From the NCBI GenBank assembly GCA_023701125.1, contig JAMPXO010000051.1, forward strand, positions 1 through 33,285: a DNA stretch of 33,285 bases. The letters run 5' to 3'. The stretch comes from Vicinamibacteria bacterium (GTDB lineage Bacteria > Acidobacteriota > Vicinamibacteria > Fen-336). Each line of letters begins with the position of its first letter. Positions within the stretch are counted from its first letter, which is position 1. The position numbers were made by a program, and so were the translations under genes. The notes beneath the pieces were generated by a model that did no database searches, had not been told where the DNA came from, and saw nothing but the letters and a program-made list of their open reading frames with translations. Positions 27,092 to 33,285 of this stretch are shown here, in pieces.

Positions 27092-28288
27092 ATGAAGACC
27101 CAGGACCTCCTCTCCAAGTCCGCCCACGCGATGCGCTTTTCGGCCATCCGCCGGATGAGCGCCGTGATCGAGAAGCCCGGCATCATCTCGTTCGCCCCCG
27201 GCCAGCCCAGCCCCGAGACCTTTCCGGTCGCGGACTTCGACCGCATCCTGCGCCGGGTCGTCGCGGAGGAGGCGAGCGGGGCCTTCCAGTACACCCAGAC
27301 CCGCGGCTTCGCGCCGTTGCTCGAGGCGGTCGCCGACTACGCGCGGGCCAAGGGCATCGAGTCGCACCCGGCCGAGCGGATGATCACGGAGGGCAGCCAG
27401 CAGGGCCTCGACCTCGTCACCCGCGTGCTGGTGGACCCCGGCGACGTCGTGCTCGTGGAGTCGCCGAGCTACGTGGGGGCGCTGTCGGCCTTCCGCGCCG
27501 CGCGGGCGCGCATGGTCGGCGTCGGCCTCGACGAGGAAGGCCTGGACCTCGACGACCTGCGGCGGCGGGTCCGGCACGAACGCGAGCTGGGGCATCACGT
27601 CAAGTTCCTGTACGTGGTGCCCAACTACCAGAACCCGTCGGGCATCACCCACGCGCTCGAGCGGCGCCTGGGCCTGCTGGAGGCGGCGCGCGAACTCGAG
27701 CTGCTGATCGTCGAGGACGATCCGTACGGCGACGTCTACTTCGACCAGCCGCCGCCGCCCGCGATCCGTGCGCTGGACAAGGAGGGCCGCGTGCTCTACT
27801 TGTCCTCGTTCTCCAAGATCCTGGCGCCCGGCTTGCGCACGGCCTTCGTGATCGGGCCCGAGACCCTGCTGGCCAAGATCGAGATCGCCAAGCAGGCCGC
27901 CAACCTGTGCGGCAGCGGCCTCGACCAGCGGGTCGTACTGGCGTGCCTGCGCGAGGGCCTGATCGAGGTCCAGAAGGAGCGCATCCGCCCCTACTACCGT
28001 GGCAAGTGCCAGGCAATGCTCGCGGCGCTCTCGCGCGAGATGCCGGCGGGCGTGACCTGGACCCATCCGACCGGCGGCCTGTTCGTGTGGCTGCGGCTGC
28101 CGGAGGGCCGCGACGCCGAGTCGCTGCTGGAGGCCGCGGTGGCCGAGGGCGTCGCCTACGTGCCCGGTTCGCCGTTCTTCGCGGCCGACGACGATGGCGC
28201 CAACACGATGCGGCTGACCTTCGCCAAGGAGGACGTGCCGAAGATCGAAGACGGCGTCCGCCGCCTGGCGAAGGTGATCAACGCGTAG
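27092..28288 (+). CDS. PLP-dependent aminotransferase, class I fold (2-aminoadipate/LysN-like)
   Basis: The 398-residue enzyme has the fold type I aminotransferase motifs: the N-terminal PGIISFAPGQPSPETFP, GSQQGLDLVTRVLVDPGD (101-118), VPNYQNPSG with N181, EDDPYGDVYF (208-217) with the PLP-contacting Asp and Tyr, and SSFSKILAPGLRTAFVIG with PLP lysine K242. The wording matches MocR-like/2-aminoadipate aminotransferases that lack the GntR DNA-binding domain. Substrates in this group include 2-aminoadipate, aromatic and branched-chain amino acids, so the exact one cannot be assigned. ATG 27092 is chosen by family alignment and by its place just after a -10 box; the frame extends upstream without family resemblance. 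It is monocistronic and faces ctaB-operon genes tail to tail. Confidence 0.88.
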   Translation: MKTQDLLSKSAHAMRFSAIRRMSAVIEKPGIISFAPGQPSPETFPVADFDRILRRVVAEEASGAFQYTQTRGFAPLLEAVADYARAKGIESHPAERMITEGSQQGLDLVTRVLVDPGDVVLVESPSYVGALSAFRAARARMVGVGLDEEGLDLDDLRRRVRHERELGHHVKFLYVVPNYQNPSGITHALERRLGLLEAARELELLIVEDDPYGDVYFDQPPPPAIRALDKEGRVLYLSSFSKILAPGLRTAFVIGPETLLAKIEIAKQAANLCGSGLDQRVVLACLREGLIEVQKERIRPYYRGKCQAMLAALSREMPAGVTWTHPTGGLFVWLRLPEGRDAESLLEAAVAEGVAYVPGSPFFAADDDGANTMRLTFAKEDVPKIEDGVRRLAKVINA

Positions 28289-28309
28289 ACGCCGCGCGGG
28301 GGCGCCTAC
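28285..28309. terminator. Bidirectional hairpin between convergent genes
   Basis: GTAGACGCC (28285-28293) pairs with GGCGCCTAC (28301-28309), with one A-C mismatch and a 7-nt loop. The TAG stop of the aminotransferase and the TAG stop of the DUF420 gene on the other strand lie symmetrically in the two arms. No T-tract follows on either side, so it may be a pause or mRNA 3'-end protecting structure rather than a classic intrinsic terminator. Confidence 0.4.
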
Positions 28310-28719
28310 ACCCCGTACAGCATCAGGTAGATCACCACGCCCGTCACCGACACGTAGAACCAGATCGGCAGTGCCCGGCGGGCGATCTTCTTGTGCTCGG
28401 GGAAGCGCTCGCGCAGGGCGCGGGTCGCGGTCACGATCACCAGCGGCACGTTGACCACGGCCAGGATCGTGTGCGAGAGCAGGATCGCGAAGTAGAGCGT
28501 GCGCAGCGGGCCCTGGCCCGTGTAGCGGACCGAGCCGACCTGGAAGTGGTAGACGAGGTACGAGGCCAGGAACAGCGCGGACGTGCAGAGCGCCGCGATC
28601 ATGCAGGCGCGGTGGGCCTCGCGGCGCCCGGCGCGGATCAGCCGCCAGCCCACGAACAGCAGCACGGCGCTGGTCAGGTTGAGGGCCGCGTTGAGCCTGG
28701 GCAGGTCCGTCACTTCCAT
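28306..28719 (-). CDS. DUF420 membrane protein, probable oxidase-assembly factor
   Basis: A 137-residue protein with four hydrophobic helices (about 10-28, 38-60, 70-95 and 112-134) and the conserved His in YLVYHFQVGS and LLSHTILAVVN, typical of DUF420. To my knowledge members of this family (YozB/CtaM-like) help mature heme-copper oxidases, perhaps by handling heme, which fits the neighbours SCO and ctaB. The ATG at 28719 is preferred; a GTG two codons of sequence upstream (28722) is an alternative. It starts 8 nt after the SCO stop and is the last gene of the operon, ending inside the hairpin shared with the aminotransferase gene. Confidence 0.82.
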   Translation of the reverse strand: MEVTDLPRLNAALNLTSAVLLFVGWRLIRAGRREAHRACMIAALCTSALFLASYLVYHFQVGSVRYTGQGPLRTLYFAILLSHTILAVVNVPLVIVTATRALRERFPEHKKIARRALPIWFYVSVTGVVIYLMLYGV

Positions 28720-28727
28720 CACGGTCC

Positions 28728-29351
28728 TCAGCGCGCGACCTGGCGCAGGTCCTCGAGCAGGCGCTTCATGTCGTCCTCGTCGCCGCTGTCGTAGTAGCCG
28801 CGGACGCGGGCCTGGCCGTCGACCAGGAAGAAGCGCCCGCTGTGCATGAACGGGCCGTCCGGGGCGGGCTCGCCCTTCGGCGTCTCGAAGACGTCGAGCT
28901 TGACGCCGTCGCGGGCGAAGCCGTGCAGCGCGTCCCGCGCCCCGGTCAGGAACGACCAGTCGTCGCCCGGGTCGAACGGCGCGGCGTAGCGGGTCAGTAC
29001 CTCGGGCGTGTCGGTCTCGGGGTCGACCGAGAAGGTCACGTACTGCACACCCGCGGGGCCCTCCTTGCGCAGCCGGGCCATGCGTCGGGTCATCGGCGGG
29101 CAGATCCCCGTGCAGGTCGTGAAGATGAAGTCGCCGACCCAGGTCTTGCCACGGAGCTCGGCGAGCCCGAAGCTGCGGCCGTCGTGACGGGTGAAAGCGA
29201 AGGCGGGCACGTCGAGGTAGACGGGCGGCGGCTCGATCACGACCAGGGTCTGACGGCGCCACCAGAGGCCGGCAGCGGTGGCGGCGAGGGCCAGGGCGAG
29301 CAGGGCGAGCGGTGCGATCAGTCGACGCGGGTTGCGAGGCGAGGAGGACAT
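28728..29351 (-). CDS. SCO1/SenC-type copper chaperone
   Basis: The 207-residue protein is anchored by one helix (about 11-31) with a thioredoxin-fold domain outside the cytoplasm. The copper ligands are C80 and C84 (TTCTGICPPM, the C-x3-C motif) and H170 (PFMHSGRFFLVDG). SCO proteins deliver copper or reduce the CuA site of cytochrome c oxidase. The length and spacing match family members. It follows ctaB by 39 nt, in which a short GC stem (29370-29384) is seen, and precedes DUF420. The ATG start at 29351 is the only one ahead of the anchor. Cytochrome oxidase subunits themselves are not in this window. Confidence 0.93.
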   Translation of the reverse strand: MSSSPRNPRRLIAPLALLALALAATAAGLWWRRQTLVVIEPPPVYLDVPAFAFTRHDGRSFGLAELRGKTWVGDFIFTTCTGICPPMTRRMARLRKEGPAGVQYVTFSVDPETDTPEVLTRYAAPFDPGDDWSFLTGARDALHGFARDGVKLDVFETPKGEPAPDGPFMHSGRFFLVDGQARVRGYYDSGDEDDMKRLLEDLRQVAR

Positions 29352-29369
29352 CGTTTCCGACTCCGGGGC

Positions 29370-29384
29370 GCGCGCGAAGCGCGC
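29370..29384 (-). other. Small GC hairpin in the ctaB-SCO gap
   Basis: GCGCGC at 29370-29375 and 29379-29384 can pair around a 3-nt loop within the 39-nt spacer. It has no T-tract. It may protect or pace the mRNA, or be incidental in such GC-rich DNA. Confidence 0.2.
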
Positions 29385-29390
29385 CGCTGG

Positions 29391-30278
29391 CTACTGGCGG
29401 TCGAGCAGCATCAGCGCCGACTGCGCCGGGAGATAGAGGATGGAGGCGAAGAAGAGGCCGCGGGCCGCGGGCCTCGTGCGCAGCACGGCGGCACGGGCGG
29501 CCATGCCGGTGAAGGCGAGGCCGAGCACCAGCGCGCCGATCAGGTAGTTGGTGCCGGTCAGGCCGGCGACCGTCGGCGTCAGGCTGACGAGGGTCAGCGC
29601 GACGCTGTTGGCGACGGCCTGGCGCCCGGTCATGCGGCCCTCGGGATCGATCACGGGCAGCATCGGCATGCCGCCGCGCGCGTAGTCCTCGCGGAACAGC
29701 CAGGCGATCGCGAGGAAGTGCGGGATCTGCCACAGGAACAGGATCGCGAACAACACGAACGCACCGGCGTCGAGCGAGTGGCGGGCGGCGGCCCAGCCGA
29801 TCACCGGCGGCAGCGCGCCGGGCACCGCACCGACGATGGTCGACAGCGACGTGCGCGTCTTCAGCGGCGTGTACAGGAAGACGTAGCTGATCCAGGTCAC
29901 GCCGGCGACGGCAGCGGCGAGGCCGCCGTTGCGCACCCAGAGCAGGGTGATGCCGACGACGGTGAGGGCCAGCGCGAACGCCGCGGCCTGCGCGGTCGAC
30001 AGCCGGCCGGCCGGGATCGGTCGCTCGCGGGTGCGGTGCATCAGGGCGTCGGTCGCGCGCTCGAAGACCATGTTCATGGCCGAAGCGCCGCCGGCGACGA
30101 GAGCCGTGCCGACCATCGCCCACAGCAGCGCCTCCGAGGCCACGCCGCCGACGGGGGAGCCCATCACGAAGCCGACCAGGGCCGTGAAGGTGACGAGGAA
30201 GGTGATCCGCGGCTTGGCCAGTTCCAGGAAGTCGGCGCGAGCGCTCCGCACCCGGGGCACGGCAGCCTCGGCACTCAT
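29391..30278 (-). CDS. ctaB: Protoheme IX farnesyltransferase (heme O synthase)
   Basis: CtaB farnesylates heme b to heme o for heme-copper oxidases. The 295-residue UbiA-family protein starts with LELAKPRITFLVTFTALVGF, has NMVFERATDALMHRTRERP with the conserved Asn and Asp of the first Asp-rich motif and the M-x-RT-x-x-RP sequence, then YTPLKTRTSLSTIVGAVPGALPPVIGW and YxxGGMPMLPV. Eight or nine hydrophobic helices are present. ATG 30278 shares ATGA with the stop of the beta-propeller lipoprotein gene; the frame is open further upstream but only this start fits the family. It is followed by SCO and DUF420, a typical oxidase-maturation group. ctaA (heme A synthase) is not in the window. Confidence 0.95.
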   Translation of the reverse strand: MSAEAAVPRVRSARADFLELAKPRITFLVTFTALVGFVMGSPVGGVASEALLWAMVGTALVAGGASAMNMVFERATDALMHRTRERPIPAGRLSTAQAAAFALALTVVGITLLWVRNGGLAAAVAGVTWISYVFLYTPLKTRTSLSTIVGAVPGALPPVIGWAAARHSLDAGAFVLFAILFLWQIPHFLAIAWLFREDYARGGMPMLPVIDPEGRMTGRQAVANSVALTLVSLTPTVAGLTGTNYLIGALVLGLAFTGMAARAAVLRTRPAARGLFFASILYLPAQSALMLLDRQ

Positions 30279-31456
30279 TCGTCGCTGCGCCCGCTCGGGG
30301 TCGGCGAGGCTTCGGGAGCAGGCGAAGGGGCGGCGACCGGGGCGTCGGGATCGGGTGTGGGCGTGGGCGTGGCGGGTGGCGGGGGCGGCAGCGCCTTGCC
30401 CTCGGGATCGAGGCCGCCGAGGCGGATCGCGGCGACGCTCCACGGGTTGCGCAGGCCGACGTAGACGGTGTCGCCGACCAGCAGCGGAGCGGTCCGCAGC
30501 GGGCTCGGCGTGCGCGCGGCGCCGATCTTCTTGCCGTCGCGGGCGTCGAAGGCGAGCAGTTCGTCCTCGAGGCAGGCGATCACCAGCGCCCCGCCGACGA
30601 GGTGCGGGCCGCCGAGCGGTCGCGAGGGCAGCGCCGCGCGCCAGGACATCCGGCCCTTGCCGCGCTCGAGCGACCAGAGCACGTTCTCGAGCGTCGCGAA
30701 GGCGACGTCGTCGCCGAACAGCACCGGTGGGGCGATCACGTCGGCGCCGATCTTCCAGCGCCAGCGGCCGTCGCCCGAGTCGAGCTTGCGCGAGTAGAAG
30801 GCGTGGGCCGTGGAGCCGGCGAACAGAACACGATCGTCCACCGCGGGCGCCGCTTTCCAGGGCGCGCCGGCGTTCCAGGTCCAGACGCTGCGGCCGGTCT
30901 GGCGCTCGCGCAGGCGCAGCGTGCCGTCCTCTTCGCCGACGAGGAGCCACGAGCCCCAGGGCAAGGGGGGCGCGGTCACCGTCGCCGGCTCGGGCGCGGT
31001 CCACACGACGCGCCCCGTCTCCAGCTCGAGCGCGGCGAGGCCCTTGCCGGCGACGAACACCCAGCCGTTCTCGGCGACGGCGGCGAGCGAGCCGGTCACG
31101 CCCGACTCGGCGCGCCAGCGGGCCGAGCCGTTGCGCGGGGCCAGGCTCCAGATCGTGCCGTCGGCCTGGCGGACGAGCAGGGTTCCCGGGGTCGCGGAGA
31201 TCGCCCCGGGACGCGGGGGCGTGGTCCACTGCCGATCGCCGGTCTGGCGGTCGAGACCGAGCACCGTCCCGTCGCGCAACGAGACGAAGATGCGCGCGCC
31301 GTCGGTCGCGAGGTCGCCCTCGAGCGGCTGCTCGAGCGGGGACAGCCAGGCGGTCGAAACGGGGAACAGCGCGGGAGGCGGGGCAGGGCGCGCGCCACCG
31401 CACGCCACGGCCGCCAGCGCGGCAGCCCACAGCAGGTTTCTCAAGGCGACAGGCAC
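30275..31456 (-). CDS. Beta-propeller (PQQ-repeat, BamB-like) lipoprotein with Pro-rich tail
   Basis: A 393-residue lipoprotein: signal peptide with lipobox VAC and acylated C19. Residues about 35-340 contain successive WD/PQQ-like blades with the repeating D-x-x-TG-x-x-x-W pattern (for example LDRQTGDRQW, LELETGRVVW, RERQTGRSVW, LSLERGKGRMSW-like), so a 7- or 8-bladed propeller is likely. The last ~50 residues are a Pro/Ala/Thr tail (PPPPPATPTPTPDPD onset), probably disordered and spanning space. GTG 31456 has GGAGG 11 nt upstream; a TTG at 31444 is an alternative. It overlaps ctaB by ATGA. BamB itself works in outer-membrane protein assembly, but here the operon suggests a link to respiratory or envelope assembly. 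Confidence 0.82.
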   Translation of the reverse strand: MPVALRNLLWAAALAAVACGGARPAPPPALFPVSTAWLSPLEQPLEGDLATDGARIFVSLRDGTVLGLDRQTGDRQWTTPPRPGAISATPGTLLVRQADGTIWSLAPRNGSARWRAESGVTGSLAAVAENGWVFVAGKGLAALELETGRVVWTAPEPATVTAPPLPWGSWLLVGEEDGTLRLRERQTGRSVWTWNAGAPWKAAPAVDDRVLFAGSTAHAFYSRKLDSGDGRWRWKIGADVIAPPVLFGDDVAFATLENVLWSLERGKGRMSWRAALPSRPLGGPHLVGGALVIACLEDELLAFDARDGKKIGAARTPSPLRTAPLLVGDTVYVGLRNPWSVAAIRLGGLDPEGKALPPPPPATPTPTPDPDAPVAAPSPAPEASPTPSGRSDE

Positions 31457-31501
31457 TCTATCACGGGCCTCCGCGCCCAGTCGGGCCCAAGGGGTGGGGG
31501 A

Positions 31502-31507
31502 TATAAT
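31502..31507 (+). promoter_or_regulatory. Consensus -10 box for guaA, with Shine-Dalgarno
   Basis: TATAAT lies in the 77-nt gap between the divergent genes. The expected start is near 31514, about 20 nt before ATG 31534, and the leader contains GAGGTGG (31519-31525) spaced 8 nt from that ATG. This spacing is why ATG 31534 is preferred over GTG 31522. The leader is too short for a purine riboswitch. Confidence 0.6.
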
Positions 31508-31533
31508 CGCGCTCCCCTGAGGTGGCGCTCCCC

Positions 31534-33069
<1,536 letters not shown>

Positions 33070-33070
33070 C

Positions 33071-33285
<215 letters not shown>

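Noticed and set aside
28306-30123. Apparent long extension of the DUF420 protein
   Set aside because: Upstream sequence is an off-frame reading of SCO and ctaB; the family-length protein starts at 28719.
30354-30372. Short GTGGGC tandem repeat resembling a microsatellite
   Set aside because: It simply encodes the PTPTP part of the lipoprotein's Pro-rich tail and has too few copies to suggest phase variation.
29391-31430. Apparent fusion of an Arg-rich domain to ctaB
   Set aside because: The extra N-terminal part is an off-frame reading of the beta-propeller gene; ATG 30278 has the family N-terminus and an ATGA overlap.
31514-31533. Possible purine or other riboswitch ahead of guaA
   Set aside because: The predicted leader is about 20 nt, far too short for an aptamer.

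Overview
The window is about 33 kb of very GC-rich bacterial chromosome (roughly 70 % G+C by eye), packed with 28 protein genes and almost no spacer DNA. No stretch over 300 bases lacks a gene. I see no rRNA, tRNA, CRISPR array, insertion sequence or phage gene. The gene content points to a Gram-negative aerobe: lipoproteins, phosphatidylethanolamine synthesis (psd, pssA), the MEP isoprenoid pathway (ispG) and heme-copper oxidase assembly (ctaB, SCO). The soluble Ser/Thr kinase with a TolB-like domain and TPRs is the type abundant in Acidobacteriota, so I infer an Acidobacteriota-like organism with moderate to low confidence.

Layout. (1) Bases 1-8102, minus strand: a TTG-started transglutaminase-like membrane protein, an EcsA-like ABC ATPase, its permease, ispG and an MFS/spermidine-synthase fusion cut by the left edge. 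(2) Bases 8191-12854, plus strand: trmJ, tsaC, hflX and a TPR/SLH lipoprotein in overlapping order, then a Crp-type regulator. (3) Bases 12864-19355, minus strand: mutS, hsp20, htrA, and a separately promoted Ser/Thr kinase that meets crp tail to tail. (4) Bases 19411-22785, plus strand: tsaB, rimI running in frame into a DUF465 gene, then psd, pssA and a Nudix gene. (5) Bases 22782-27019, minus strand: a small exported NTF2-like protein and a 1261-residue multi-sensor histidine kinase. (6) Bases 27092-28288, plus strand: a PLP aminotransferase. (7) Bases 28306-31456, minus strand: a beta-propeller lipoprotein, ctaB, SCO and DUF420, an oxidase-maturation operon. (8) Bases 31534-33285, plus strand: guaA and the start of dnaE.

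How it works together. trmJ, tsaC, tsaB and rimI all concern tRNA or ribosomal protein modification, and hflX rescues ribosomes. mutS, hsp20 and htrA give DNA and protein quality control. Nine gene pairs share a four-base NTGA stop/start overlap, which suggests pervasive translational coupling. About 12 of 28 starts are GTG or TTG. Several operon-first genes have a good -10 hexamer but no -35 box, with the start codon at or within a few bases of the predicted transcription start, which suggests leaderless mRNAs.

I found no defence island or obvious new machine. The most unusual items are the rimI/DUF465 read-through, the multi-sensor kinase with its secreted partner, the transglutaminase/Ecs-like exporter operon, the HflX-coupled TPR/SLH lipoprotein, and -10 boxes shared by divergent genes.
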